Assembly (NCBI GenBank): GCA_036426205.1
Contig: CM071573.1
Location: 70,842,382-70,906,381, forward strand
DNA from: Ascaphus truei
Taxonomy: Eukaryota > Chordata > Amphibia > Anura > Ascaphidae
DNA length: 64,000 bases
Direction of reading: 5' to 3'
Shown here one piece after another: positions 24,901 to 35,663 of the stretch. The notes beneath the pieces were generated by a model, which did no database searches, was not told the origin of the DNA, and saw only the letters and a list, made by a program, of their open reading frames with translations. The translations under genes were made by a program, and so were the position numbers. The stretch's first letter is position 1. The number at the start of each line of letters is the position of its first letter.

Positions 24901-27900
24901 AAACTTTTATACGCTAGGGCGGTGCGCCTCCTCTTTTTTCTTTTTATTATATTATAATATAATATATATATATATTATATTATATATAATACTTTGTCCA
25001 TATTTATGAAAAAATTACCCCAATCCTTGAAGGCCTAATACATATAATTGGTTGGTTAGGGTCACTTATGATGTGAAGTGTAACCTACAGATCAAAGAAT
25101 CACAACGCTATTCCCTTAATGGAATCTCTTTCTGTTATGTTGCAATAATGAAGATGTACTGTAACCTCATTCAAGTCAGATACATTTTTTCTGTGACAGA
25201 CAGTACAATTTTCCTGCTTTGCTTTAAAAGTCTGTGCAATGTTCTCCTTCTAATACATGTGGCAAACTTGTTTCTCTTTTATTTTTAAAGATAATCCAGA
25301 TCTTCAAAACTGTACGCATCACCGGTCTGCTGAAGATGACAATGAAAGTAAGAACATTACTCCGATTCTAAAAATCAGTGACACCGACATCGAATCGGTA
25401 AAACTCACAGACAAGCTGTTAGTGTTTGCATGTCCCACACCGGGTGGCACAAGCCATTAGAGCTGGCATGTCTCATACTGGGTGGCACAAGCCATTAGAG
25501 CTGGCATGTCTCATACTGGGTGGCACAAGCCGTTAGAGTTGGCACGTTCCATACTGGGTGGCACAACCTGTTAGCGCTGGCATGTCTCATACTGGGTGAC
25601 ACAAGCCGTTAGAGTTGGCATGTCCCATACTGAGCTGCATATAGTAACACTTTGGGTTTCTTTGAATCTCTGAAATGCTTTTACATAAACATCAAACTTT
25701 GATCATATTCCTTCCTGCTTCCTTACGTTACTGGTTTTGTACTTTACTCTGGGATCTATGCCACACCAGATTTTAGGAATGACCAATGCAATAATCCTTT
25801 TGCGGCAGAAGGGCGTGTAATGCGCTGCTCTGTAATCTGTGCTGCTCAGTTTTTTAAGGCATTTTGATGTGTTTTTTTGTTGCAGTGTCTGACCTTGAAA
25901 GGGACCCGAGGTGAATTGTGGTTGTATCTGCCGGATGAAAATACTTGTCCCATGGCCAAAATATGGCCACTGGGGTAAGCCTTGCTCAGACGGCCGATAG
26001 AATGCAGTGATGTCATTGCGAGATAACACCAGCTTTCTATCGGTGACCCGATGGCCTTATTCATTATTCTACTGATTTCCCTAGAACCCAGAGTTTCCAG
26101 AAAATTGGGCTACCACGATTCATCGGGACCCTGCCAAGTTCAGGTTCTGCAGAATAAAACTAGCACATTTGGGGGATTGAAGTTTTAAAGACAAAATCCT
26201 GCCAAATGTAGCTATGTTTTTTTTTTTTTTACAGGATTCAAATGTGTTAAACACTTTGCTTATGGCAGATTTCAAGGGCCCAGATACAGATACTGTGAAC
26301 ATGTGTATTATCTACAAAAATAGAGCAAATAAAAATACCACTTGTGAGCATATTCACACGTCTGACAGGTCTATGGCCCCAGTCACTGCGTGCACACGCG
26401 CGCACCAGTTTCAGCCGCGCTGTGGTCTTCCTCTGCGTGTCCAAAGAAGATTAGGAGATCGCAATGGGCGGGGGGGAGGGCATGGCGGGGGCACGGCCAC
26501 GACATCACGGGGCTAGTTCGTCCTCATTTGGCTGAACCGCCGCCGTGACGTAGCCAGCGCTCGACCGCCGCGCTAAAAGACAAATGTCTTATCTTTTGGC
26601 AAAGGTGGTCACGCATCGCGCTTTCTGCAGGTGCGCGCAGGCAGTGACTGGGGCCGTAGCACACGTAGACGCGAGCAGTGGGGACGAGGCCTTATCTCAG
26701 CATACAGTGCTTTCACTGCAGCCGGGGATTCTAGGGGAATTACATGCAAATGAGCACATAAATATATATATATATTTTTTACCTCAGACACCACAGCAGC
26801 AGCATTGGCTATAGTGGCATGCATCGTTGGAATCCTTTGCCTGCCTCTCATACTAATCCTCGTTTACAAACAGAGACAAGCGATCACCAACAGGCGTACG
26901 TATTTATTCCCAATTCTGGGATTGACATTATTTCTTCTATTTTGCGCATATACTGTATGCTGATGCTCTAGGAGTACTGGACTGTATGTAACAATTCATA
27001 ATTGATACTTTCCTCTGATGTGTCATCACCTTGTGCTTTATAATCCCCAAATGCTCCCTCTCTCTTTCCAAACAAAACACGGAGGTCATCTGCTGAGCCT
27101 GATGAAAAATCTCACACTCCATATTTATGGCTCTCCCAGACCTTCATCTTGTAGCCACGTTCTCCGGAATCAAATACTAGATCCCACAAACAAACATCTA
27201 CAGCAAAGTTGCCGATACGAAGCTGCCTTGCTCCCCAATCTCTTCTTTAATGCTTTACATTACATATTGCTCATAGAAGCTTTTTGCTAGAAGAAGCTGC
27301 TGTATTTTTCTGTGTTGGCTTCATTGATTTATATACCAATTCCCCACTACCATTTTATTCCAACCACGGAGTCCTGTTTTTGAGGCTCAGTACCATGGGA
27401 ATGGTATTTTACATTAAGATACCAAGAGTCCAAGACAATCCCATCTGAAGTTGCAACGGGTACCAACGAAATACAAATGTACTGTATGTATATCTTTATT
27501 TATATAGCACCATCCTATACAGTATTAGAGTTGAGAAGTGACTCCCCACTCTTGCTTTAACCCTGTGTTCTCCACTAGAACAGCCTCTGCTGACTAATTG
27601 TTAATTTAATTCTCAATTCTAACTTGGCTACAGGTAATTCAGACATCTACTGCTAAAGCTCTAACACAGACCCTCATTCACTCCTGTCTTGATCTATCCT
27701 AAATGCTGCTGCCAGAATTACTTTACGCTCTCCTAAATCTGACTCAGCATCTCTCCTGCTGAAATTACTCTCCTGGCTTCCTATTAAATCCTGTATTACA
27801 CACACAATTCTCCTACTCGCTTTTAAGGCTGTACACTCTTCTGCCCTCCTTACATCTCAGCCCTAATTTCTCACTTTACACCATCCTGACTCTTGCGTTC

Positions 27901-30900
27901 TGCACAAGGATAGCTTCTCTCTTCCCCTTTTGTATTTAAAGCCCTCTCCTGCCTAAAACCTCTCACTGACTGCCCCATACTTCTGGAATGCCCTTCCCCC
28001 TCAATATCCAACCAGCACCTTCTCTCTCCACTGTTAAGGCCCATCTTAAAACACTCCATTGGCTGATACTATACATCTCACATGCGTTTACCATGACCTT
28101 TTGCAGAAGTTCTCCCGCTAAGTACCACTTCGCTTGTAAGCACTTTGGGGCAAGGCTTTTCTTAAATTCCTCCGTGTGTAAAGCGCTTATTCCTATTATG
28201 TCACGTGTATTACTGCTGTAAAGCGCTATGTACGTGGATGGTGCTATATAAATAAAGATATACATACAGTACATACATGACGCATCTCATTGCCATATTG
28301 GCCACAGGTCATCCCATGCCACATGTTAAAGGAGTGACAACACACTGCTGCTAACTTTAAAAGTACCTGTCAATGATTAAGAAGCAAGCTGATATTCTCA
28401 GATAAAGACATTTGGCAACAGTAGGGAATAACCTCAGAAAAGGTGCACGAGATTACAATAGGTTGCGTTACTAATGCTCAGGAAAGCATTTTAGAATGTT
28501 TCCAATACACAACTCTGATTTAAAAATAGAAAAACAGGCGTAGAAGAGTTTCCCCTTAGTAAATCCATTTACATTTCTACGGATTCAACGTTGCTAGAGC
28601 AACTCAATCCTTACAGAATAAATTATTTCACCATAATGGTCCACCAGATAATTCATGTACGCAACTGTACCGTGTCACAGCCAAGCTCTGAAAATGTATG
28701 AGTGAGAAGCAATGAGCAGACGGGGCATTGTTCCAGTGAATGGGATCTAGCTGGACAGTGTTGTAGTTACAGTGTTGAACTGTGAATTCTTTACTCAAAT
28801 TTAAACCCTTCTGTATTAAACTATATGAAGGCAGCCTGTTGGATCTTCTAAAGTGGATCTTAAGTCATAGTAACAGTATTTTTGAGATGACTCCCATTTT
28901 TAAGTTGTGCTTTCCACTCGGTCATTAGAACGGACATGAGAAAGCACAGCCTTACCACTACACAACAAAAACGGATCCTGCGGCTTTGACCCTAAACGTG
29001 ACCTGAGCGTACACTTAGCGTAGAATCAGATTTAACTGCTCATGGTCAAGTTTCTCTAGTTTTGTTCCTCTTCCTCTTATCTACTTTCGAAAAATAGCTC
29101 CAGATTAAAATTAATTATACGTTAATATTTAGTAGTAGATGCTATTATTGTGTTAAGAATAGAACCGCTGGGTTCAGCTTCATATTATTCAGAGGCGCAG
29201 AAAGCCAGCTGCATAGTATAAAGCGTATGAAATTGTAATCAGTGCAGAATGGTTACTCTGATGTCTGTCTATGTAGCACAGGGGAGGCCAACTCCAGTCC
29301 TCAAGGGCCACCAACTGGTCAGGTTTTAAGGATATCCCTGTTTCAGCTCAAGTGGCACTGTCAAAGACTAAACCTTTGATTGAGCCACCTGTGCTGAAGC
29401 TTGGACTAATTAATCCACGTGTTGATTAAGCCATCTGATTAAGCCACCTGTCCATGTTGCTGAAGCAGGGATATCCTTAAAATCTGACTAGTTGGCGGCC
29501 CTTGAGGACTGCAGTTAGCGACCCCTGATGTAGTACAATGTAATGTATCGGAAAGCATGATGACTAGTTAAAAAAAAGATTTGGATTTTATTAGACGTGT
29601 AACTATTATAATTTTATTTTTTATGGAACCATGTACAAAGTACGTAAAAATAATGTACCTAACAATATGCACCAGGAATACTTCTCCCCTATTGTGTTCG
29701 CATGAAAATGTTTGCTTGAATGGCCTGCAAATGTTGTTTTATAATGCAATCCATCTATAAATGTACTTTGTGCATCTGGTTGAATAAAATGAGTCCCTAT
29801 GGTGGAGACGACCTTACTGCGATGCTAAGTATACTTACATTTTTAGAGGGTTTAATTAAATGTGCTTCTTCAGATGCACAACCAGTAAAAGGGTTATCCA
29901 GACAACCGCGTCATAATGACTTCTGATTTCTTGTTTTTACTTAGGAGCACAGGAACTGGTCAGAATGGACAGGTAAGATGGATCAGAACCACCTGCAATA
30001 CTTTGCACTTTCCACCTATTCATTCTATAATATTTCTAGTCCTTGTGATATACTATCTTGTGCATAGTTGAGAGTATTATATTATTCAACAATATTTGCC
30101 TTTAATTCTCTCTCTCCACATACATACAGTATATTGATTGACCTAGTGGTGTGTGTGCTGTAACTTATCATTTATACACCTGTGTGTGTATATATGTATT
30201 CCTGCATATTCAAATGAATAGGCTTGATATTTCTTCCCTTCCTCCTCTACCCAAAGGCCCAGATCTAAGCTTCAGCACGGCTTTACTCCTGTTCATATGA
30301 ATATGAGCCAAGGCATGCTAAATCATAACTCCCTTTTATGAATCTAGGCCTCAGATTTAAAGGGACAGTCCCTCCTAGGACAAAAATGAACTAAGAATTG
30401 TGACATGTTTGAGATGAAAGATCTTTAAAAATAATTTTAAAAAGAATAAGGTCAGGTTTTCAGCACATCCCTGCTTCAGCAAAGGTGGCTCAATCAGTGG
30501 CTCAGTCGCTGGCCACCCCTGACCTCACCCACTTGTTTATAATTTTGCTAAGTATTACATGTATTGGATTTCTCTCTCTTCAGTGACGCCCATGGTCTTG
30601 AGAACCCCGTGTTTGATGACGGTCCCAGTGGGAACGTACAGGTGGAACAGAGGCCCCGGTTAATTTTCATGGCCAGTCGCCAGCAGTCAGACACGGGTCG
30701 CCATCTGCTCTCTGAACCCAATACTCCTCTGTCTCCCCCGGGCGCGGCCGATTGCTTCTTCCCATCACTAGGTAAGTGCCCAAAGAACATCATTGAATGG
30801 AATCATTTTCCTGCCCACATGCTAAGAGATGCATACTCAGTATGAGTTACATTGTAGCAAAGTAACATCAGATGTTTTGACGCTTGTGATGCCCTGGTTC

Positions 30901-32518
30901 AACACAAACGGATGGATAACATGCTAAATAACACAGAATTGGACATATGGCTGCGACCAAGTCTCCGCCGACCGTTTCGCTAATAAGGTAAGTTAATTTA
31001 AGAGTTTTTGCGGGTGTTCAGGATAGGGGTATTAGGGTAAGGGGTTAGGTTTTTAGGGTAGGGGGTTAGGATAAGGGTTAAGGTTTTTAGGGTAGGGGAT
31101 TAGGATAAACTGTGTAGGGTAAATGTTTAGGATAAGGGGTTTTAGCAGTAAGGGTAGGCGGTTAAGGATAGGGGTAATAGGGTATGGGGTTAGGTTTTTA
31201 GGGTATAGGATTAGGGTAAGGGGGTTAGGATAAGGGGTTTAGGGTAAGTGTTAAGGACAAGAAGTTTAGGGTAAGGGGTTAGGTTTTTAGGGTATAGGAT
31301 TATGTTTTTAGGGTATAGGATTAGGGTAAGAGATTAGGATAAGGAGTTTAGAGTAAGTGTTTAGGATAAGGAATTTAGGGTAAGGGGTTAAGGTTTTTAG
31401 GGTACAGTAGGGGTAAGTATTAGAGGTTAAAATGAAGGGGTTTTAAGGTAAGGGGTAAGGTTAGGGGTTTATCTTGGTGGCAAAGCGGCCGCGGGCAGAT
31501 GTTCCTGCGGCAAGGCGAGTAGCAGCTAAACACCAGCGGAGATTTGGTCCCGGCAAAATGGCAGTGACCAAATGTTCTAGAGTCTAGACCGTAAATTGAA
31601 ATGTGCAGTCGTAGAACACAAGAATCAATAAAATCTAGTATTTAATCATTACTGACCTTTTCTTTTATTACCTACATCATGCTGCATGAAGGCAAATCTT
31701 AAACCTTTTCTAATATTTCATTTAAATGGGGGTTTAGTTACATATTGTGACCAGGATAAACTTGCCCACCACACCAAGGTAATCCCAGATCAGGGAAGTC
31801 CTAACTTCATTTAATTATTTGTCCTGTGAGTTCTCCTGCGTCTCTCTGTCTGAAGTATAAAATGAAATGTCTGGTATAATAGGGACTAGGTGGGTAGGGA
31901 GCTTAAACCAAAAAAAAATAAAAATACTTGCAATGTGTTTTATAATTTACTGAAGTGCAAATTTAAAAAAATAAGTATTTTTTGTACATGGAAAAAATGT
32001 ACAAAAAAGGGTTAATCAGCCGGGTATAATGGCCTGATTAACCCCTCTATCGCCACATCTCCCCAACTCAAATCGCAGGCTCTGCCCCGACCACCCACAA
32101 ACTCACAAAAACTCCTTGACACCCTCCCAACCAGTCCACGGTTAATACCATGCTAAGTAGTCTTATGCGTTCCACGTATTCTTTTGTCATCACTTTCCAA
32201 TTCCTTTTAGAATTGAAACTCTATATCAGGAGTGGCCAACCCCAGTCCCTAAGGGTCACCAACAGGTCAGGTTTTAAGGCCTTAGAGTGAGCCACTGATT
32301 GAGCCACGTGTGCTGAAGCACGGATATCCTTAAAACCTCACCTGTTGGAGGCTCTTGAGGACCAGAGTTGGCAACCCCTGCTTTAAATCATACAGATAGT
32401 ACTTTGAAGAAGCATTTCTAACATGAAACAACGTTTCGGTTGATACAGTAAAACGTAATTGTTTCCCTTTTTCCCCTTAGAACCCGTCCCAGATTCTCCA
32501 GACCCTATGGATGTGTAA
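18552..32518 (+). CDS. VSIR: VSIR (VISTA immune checkpoint receptor), exons 2-7, spliced
   Basis: Six exons join in frame: 18552-18920, 25291-25347, 26788-26895, 29945-29972, 30584-30771, 32481-32518. All introns have AG/GT ends and the phases match throughout (phase 1 except the fifth junction, phase 2). The product is about 262 residues plus an unseen signal-peptide exon; human VISTA has 311. Domain order: Ig-V domain, short stalk, one membrane helix ([17 protein letters not shown]), then a cytoplasmic tail with [18 protein letters not shown] and PVPDSP segments, all recognisable from mammalian VISTA. VISTA is a type I membrane protein of myeloid and T cells that dampens T-cell responses. 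Five N-glycosylation sequons are visible (NLT, NMT, NLS, NCT, NTT). The gene lies inside a CDH23 intron on the opposite strand. The first exon is probably upstream, inside or outside the window. Identity is near certain from the tail and transmembrane matches. Confidence 0.95.
19150..20120 (+). repeat. G-rich degenerate tandem DNA (ggtgcaggggggg type)
   Basis: Nearly 1 kb of GA/GGGG-rich units such as gtgaggtgcaggggggg and ggtgattggaggtgcagg. The Gly/Arg- and Pro-rich frames on both strands are artefacts of this composition. Confidence 0.85.
20125..20275 (+). repeat. 24-25-bp tandem repeat
   Basis: About six units of gggggtattatgtgtgtggt followed by gtgca, differing in the number of G. Confidence 0.9.
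20355..20452 (+). repeat. (GAT)n-rich microsatellite
   Basis: Two runs of gatgat separated by gaggtgctggaggagat units. Confidence 0.9.
20533..22560. other. VSIR intron 2, mostly unassigned
   Basis: A LINE/SINE-type end at 21165-21215 (ctttatttatagagcgcttt, tgggactcaaagc) resembles 36310-36540. A short inverted pair gccgatcgatc / gatcgatcggc lies at 21534-21567. No gene seen. Confidence 0.35.
22880..24944. repeat. 2.07-kb palindrome: inverted arms of about 0.95 kb
   Basis: Arms 22880-23850 and 24009-24944 are imperfect reverse complements around a 158-bp spacer. Examples: ggtgcatcagtaaataatac at 23821 against its complement at 24017; the cgtgacgtcaga segment at 24547 against 23285. The outer ends are T-rich after a gcgcc motif and the right arm has a hammerhead-like motif near 24500-24545, features shared with the Penelope terminal repeats here. 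No long frame. Confidence 0.75.
24496..24541 (+). other. hammerhead-like fold, diverged
   Basis: CCCT (24498-24501) could pair with AGGG as stem I, then ttgagggaaa, a possible stem GTTAG/CTGAC, GAAA and cgcgtc. The core C of CUGANGA is replaced by T, so catalysis is doubtful. The left palindrome arm has a further decayed copy. Confidence 0.3.
24945..25290. other. VSIR intron 2 end, with (TA)n
   Basis: An AT-rich run at about 24944-24992, then ordinary sequence up to the exon 3 acceptor. Confidence 0.4.
25291..25347 (+). CDS. VSIR: VSIR exon 3: stalk
   Basis: 57 bp, phase 1 at both ends, acceptor tttttaaag and donor gtaagaac. It encodes a short acidic stalk that contains LQNCTHH. This cysteine fits the sixth extracellular cysteine of VISTA, which pairs with the N-terminal one in the human structure. 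A 39-bp tandem repeat starts about 80 bases downstream of the donor. Confidence 0.85.
25425..25640 (+). repeat. 39-bp tandem repeat, about 5 units
   Basis: Units of ggcatgtctcatactgggtg followed by gcacaagccattagagct, with point changes. They lie just downstream of VSIR exon 3. Confidence 0.9.
25641..26334. other. VSIR intron 3, no recognisable feature
   Basis: No gene or named repeat. A T run lies near 26218-26230. Confidence 0.3.
26335..26765 (+). repeat. interspersed repeat interrupted by a MITE
   Basis: 26335-26373 and 26695-26765 match the uninterrupted copy at 47578-47712 (gtgagcacattcac; cactgcagcc; acatgcaaatgagcac). The middle (about 26374-26694) has ggccccagtcactgc and its complement gcagtgactggggcc, and a tggctgaaccgcc block shared with the MITEs at 1520, 34461 and 41339. 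Confidence 0.65.
26788..26895 (+). CDS. VSIR: VSIR exon 4: transmembrane segment
   Basis: 108 bp, phase 1, acceptor tttacctcag and donor gtacgtat. It encodes [18 protein letters not shown], the rest of the helix, and the stop-transfer run [11 protein letters not shown]. This is nearly identical to the mammalian VISTA membrane region. The exon begins shortly after a MITE-interrupted repeat (26335-26765). Confidence 0.95.
26896..27480. other. VSIR intron 4, no recognisable feature
   Basis: I see no gene or named repeat. Confidence 0.3.
27485..28270 (+). mobile_element. LINE 3' fragment, sense
   Basis: Decayed C-terminal reverse-transcriptase region and 3' UTR ending ggtgctatataaataaagat. It is the same family as 337-1110. 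A short antisense tail piece (tttatttatatagcacc) lies at its left, 27494-27510, suggesting an inverted or second insertion. Frames are broken by stops. Confidence 0.65.
28271..29270. other. VSIR intron 4, no recognisable feature
   Basis: I see no gene or named repeat. Confidence 0.3.
29279..29527. mobile_element. small hAT-type fold-back MITE
   Basis: 249 bp; starts CAGGGGAGGCCAACTCC and ends with a near complement ending GACCCCTG. It is flanked by atgtagca (29271-29278) and atgtagta (29528-29535), an 8-bp duplication with one change. No coding capacity. Other copies: 32227, 48935, 51538, and partial ones at 15000, 30452 and 42465. Confidence 0.8.
29528..30583. other. VSIR introns 4-5 around exon 5, mostly unassigned
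   Basis: A partial copy of the small hAT-type MITE lies at 30452-30522 (ccctgcttcagcaaaggtgg). Otherwise I see nothing apart from exon 5. Confidence 0.4.
29945..29972 (+). CDS. VSIR: VSIR exon 5: 28-bp juxtamembrane micro-exon
   Basis: The acceptor is ttttacttag and the donor gtaagatg. With the flanking split codons it encodes [10 protein letters not shown]. It enters in phase 1 and leaves in phase 2, joining exon 6 in frame. It is far too short for ORF scanning and was placed by matching the VISTA tail. Confidence 0.9.
30584..30771 (+). CDS. VSIR: VSIR exon 6: cytoplasmic tail
   Basis: 188 bp, acceptor tctctcttcag and donor gtaagtgc. It encodes [12 protein letters not shown], a proline-rich middle part, and [20 protein letters not shown] followed by the FFPSL segment. 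The NPxF-like motif and the serine/proline block are the conserved signalling features of the VISTA tail. Confidence 0.95.
30943..31570. repeat. telomere-like degenerate array inside an apparent DNA element
   Basis: 31020-31460 is made of degenerate ggggttaggtttttagggta units, close to but not exact TTAGGG. The flanks (gaccaagtctccgccgaccg on the left, gcggagatttggtcccggc on the right) form an imperfect inverted pair, suggesting that the array grew inside a transposon. A related array in the opposite orientation is at 39905-41045. Confidence 0.6.
31571..32218. other. VSIR intron 6, no recognisable feature
   Basis: I see no gene or named repeat. Confidence 0.3.
32227..32380. mobile_element. 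small hAT-type MITE
   Basis: 154 bp of the same family as 29279 with an internal deletion. Flanks ctctatat and ctttaaat agree at 6 of 8 positions. Confidence 0.7.
32481..32518 (+). CDS. VSIR: VSIR exon 7: C-terminus and stop
   Basis: The acceptor is ttccccttag. It encodes [12 protein letters not shown] and ends at TAA (32516-32518). The PVPDSP motif matches the VISTA C-terminus. The last residues differ from the mammalian ending. Confidence 0.9.
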
Positions 32519-32990
32519 AGAGGCTCAACATGGAGGACTCCGCCTCAATGTATACAGACTTTAGCAATAATAAGGGGACCTTGACCCAAAAGTTTCAGGG
32601 AAGACCTTGTTATGTCTGCTCCATAATGCAGACAATGTGGAATGCGTCAGGACACCAACACATTTCACTCAATAAAAAACAGACAGCCAATCAGAGAAAA
32701 GTGTACAATTCCCATTGAAGAAGATATCAAACTTGGACCAAAACTTTCTTGATCACATTGTTTAGTTGGCATTGTCCTTTGTAACATGTTATAGGCAGCT
32801 GCAAATGTACTTTATATAACAGAACAACAGGATATGCATTTTATAGGTGTCAGATTCAAGAGGCTGTTATTTTGGCTTGTTTATTATATAACGTTCGCCA
32901 AATGCTCTCAAAATTGCCAGGAGCCAGGCTTTTCCACTGCAAAATTTGTACGCATTAAACTGCTTTTAATTAAAAATAAAAATTGAAAAA
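32519..32990 (+). other. VSIR: VSIR 3' untranslated region (proximal part)
   Basis: Sequence after the stop codon. An ATTAAA polyadenylation signal lies at 32954-32959 and is followed by an A-rich stretch, so a short 3' UTR of about 450 bases is plausible. Mammalian VSIR has a longer 3' UTR, so a more distal site is also possible. The 62-codon frame inside it has no coding support. Confidence 0.5.
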
Positions 32991-33895
32991 AAGAAGACCT
33001 TGATTCATGAATTCTAAAGAATACACTCAAATGACTCACACAACATCTACATCGGGTCTGGGAGTGAGTGCTTCTATTCTAAAATGCATGTTAAGTCATG
33101 AAAACAGCTCTCCACCAGGTGGTTTTATTTATATCACCGGATAAAAACGTTACATAATGCAGGAGCACACACTAATTTGGGTTAAGTTAGTTCATCAAGA
33201 GGCTTTGAGAAATAATTCACTTGAAAGTTACAAGTGGTTTGTTGGCAATCCACCAAATAATAATTATTCCTCTCTATAAATGAAATAGTACTGTACTTTT
33301 ATAATTTCCTCTCATTTTCTTTAAAAAAAAAACTTTTATTTTTATCCTGTCTCTTTTTCCCCCTTTTTCTTTCATATGATGTCCTGTTTATTTATTCAGT
33401 GTCTTTATTCCTGTTTTCTTTCTCTTCCTTCCATGTCTGTGAATGGTTTCTCTGGCTTTGTACCTGATTCCCATGCTGTGCTTTAAAGCTGTGTTAACAG
33501 CGAGCATTAGCTTATACAGTACGGGCTCAGTATAACAATGGTTTTTCAGACACAAGGTGACACATTGTGTCATTGTGCTCATTTGCATGTCATTTCCCAG
33601 AATCCCTTGCTGCAGTGGAAGCACTGTATGCTGGGGATTATGGTGAAAGGCAGGGTTGCAGACCTGCCTAAGACATGTGAATGTGCTCACAAGTGATCTT
33701 TTTATTTGCTATATGCAATACGTTGGAGATTTCTTGTTGCCTTTTTCACCCACCATAACTTAGAACGTTAATGTATTAACACACATTCCTCCCAGAGCTC
33801 ACCCCTCCCCACCTTTTTAACTTCTCATTTTGCTGTATGGACAGGACTCACTGTGGTTGTTTCCCCTAATACAGAGGTAAAAGGAAGGGTTCATA
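32991..33895. other. unassigned with one antisense repeat copy
   Basis: 33505-33705 is an antisense copy of the repeat at 47578-47712 (gtgctcatttgcatgtcatt). Otherwise no feature. Confidence 0.5.
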
Positions 33896-34070
33896 GTGTA
33901 GTGTTAGGACCTGCAAATTTGTTCATGCCTTGATGTTGTCATGCAGACTTATGACGCTTTGGCCAAAGGGTTTAACAAAAATAACCAAGAAAGTATTATT
34001 ATTGAAGTATTTCACTTTATACTTATTACCATATATGTTTTGTAAATTGGATGTAGCATTGGGCTCCCCT
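33896..34070 (+). repeat. unnamed interspersed repeat, copy 1
   Basis: It shares gacgctttggccaaaggg and neighbouring words with 36688-36835. Class unknown. Confidence 0.55.
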
Positions 34071-34314
34071 GTCTCTTCCTTAATGTACATTTATTTCATT
34101 TATTCAGTTTTCTTTTCTTCGTTTCTTTCTGCCTCTTTCAGCTGTTTTCACTTAGTAGCACTTATCAGATTTGTGTACAGTGGGCAGATTGTCGCTACCT
34201 GACATTAAAGTCAATGGCAGATATCGCCGATTTGCCTGCGATAGTACAAATCACTCTATGATGTCTCCCGGCCATTGTAAGAAGGATATTTCCTTAATTT
34301 ATGGGGGTAGTAGA

Positions 34315-35040
34315 TTCAACCGCCTGTTACAAATCGGTTTCGCGGTGTAAAATCCGCAGATGGATTTTGTCGGTTCGAATCCGTGCGGAATCATCACAAT
34401 CTGCCACAGATTTTGTTTTCAGAAATCTGGACGGTTCTGTGGAATCCAATCCAACTCTTAGGCTGCGGTCCCAGTAATGTCTGCGACACGCGTGCCCGGC
34501 GGGGGGGGCGGCGCGTGTCACAGCGCTAACCGCGAGCTGCGAGGAGAATCTTGCGACGGGAGGGGGCGTGGCCGGGGATTTGCAGGGGCGTGGCCATTAC
34601 GTCAAGCGGCTGGTTCGCCCTCATTGGGTGAACCGCTGGTGGGGGCGTGGCCACGCCTCCGTCGCTAGGAGTAAACTCAATTTTATTGAGTTGTGAAAAA
34701 CCCTGCCGCACGGCGCGGCTGCACCTTCTGCGTAGTGGGCCCAGCCCCATTGACGGGCGGTGCTTACACGCACAGTGCACGCCGTGCCGTGCGCACAGGC
34801 TGTACTGGGACCGCAGCCTTAAGAATCCGCCAACTGATCGCTGATTCCGCGGATTGGATTCTACACATCCGTCCACGGCTGGCGGAATCCGCAGAGTGAA
34901 ATAATAATAAAAAATCAGCATAACACGAATCGCCCTTTTTGTGATTGATCCGTGGAAATCTGCGGACCGAAGGAACCGGCCGATCCGGTGCGGATCCAAA
35001 TCTGCCAAAACAATTCGCCTGACCACATCATTTATCCGGA
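34315..35040. mobile_element. diverged DNA-element-like repeat split by a MITE
   Basis: The left part (34315-34457) and right part (34822-35040) share gattccgcgg, tggattc and aatctgc words in inverted arrangement, and are separated by the TTA-flanked MITE at 34461-34818. Class uncertain. Confidence 0.4.
34461..34818. mobile_element. Harbinger-type MITE
   Basis: 358 bp; inverted ends GGCTGCGGTCCCAGT and ACTGGGACCGCAGCC, flanked by TTA at 34458-34460 and 34819-34821. GC-rich interior with a ggttcgccctcattgggtga block common to the family. Confidence 0.85.
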
Positions 35041-35102
35041 CAACAACCATAACAACAGCATGCAGTAAACTAGATTACATACTGCATGATTTAGCAATAT
35101 TA

Positions 35103-35350
35103 GGCTTTGTTCATAGTGAGTGAATACGTGCGTGCGCGCGCGAGACCGTTCGTGCGGTGTCACGCTCGCCTGCAGCAGAAGAGGCTTCTCCGCTTTCTGC
35201 GGAGGCGACAGGGAGGCGTGGCTGTGACGTTACGGGGATGGGCGAACCGCTCACGTGACTCGGCCATCACGTGGCAAAGACAAACTTTTTTGTCTCGCCA
35301 CGCGTCGCTCGCCTCGCCGCTCACGTGAGCACTGTGAACATGCACATTGG
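35103..35350. mobile_element. probable MITE
   Basis: Preceded by TTA (35100-35102); begins ggctttgttcatagtgag and has cactgtgaacatg near its end. GC-rich interior with tgcgtgcgcgcgc. The right terminus is not clean. Confidence 0.45.
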
Positions 35351-35663
35351 CCTGCATCGGTTTGTTTTCTGCTGCACTATGGCCAAGGCCTTGTTTTGCA
35401 ATGTTGAGATCCTGGCACATGTTTTATGCAAGTAGTATTTTACAAATGACCCAATTAAAACAAATGCTGCATTTTACATTCATTCACATAAGGAAATAGT
35501 GCTATTTTTAAGGTTATTTAAAATTTGACGCAGAACAGTTAATTTTTCTTGAACATGTCCTGTTGTGAGTAGGTTCCTAGAAGCCAAACTATATGCTTCT
35601 TAATGCTTATTTTTCTAAATATTTTCTGTGTTCTGCTTGGGCTGTGTGTGGAGGCATTACTAA

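Noticed and set aside
25348..25460. Continuation of VSIR exon 3 frame
   Set aside because: It reads beyond a GTAAG donor into the 39-bp tandem repeat.
31020..31460. True interstitial telomere (chromosome fusion point)
   Set aside because: Units are irregular (ggttaggtttttagggta) and enclosed by transposon-like flanks, not exact TTAGGG.
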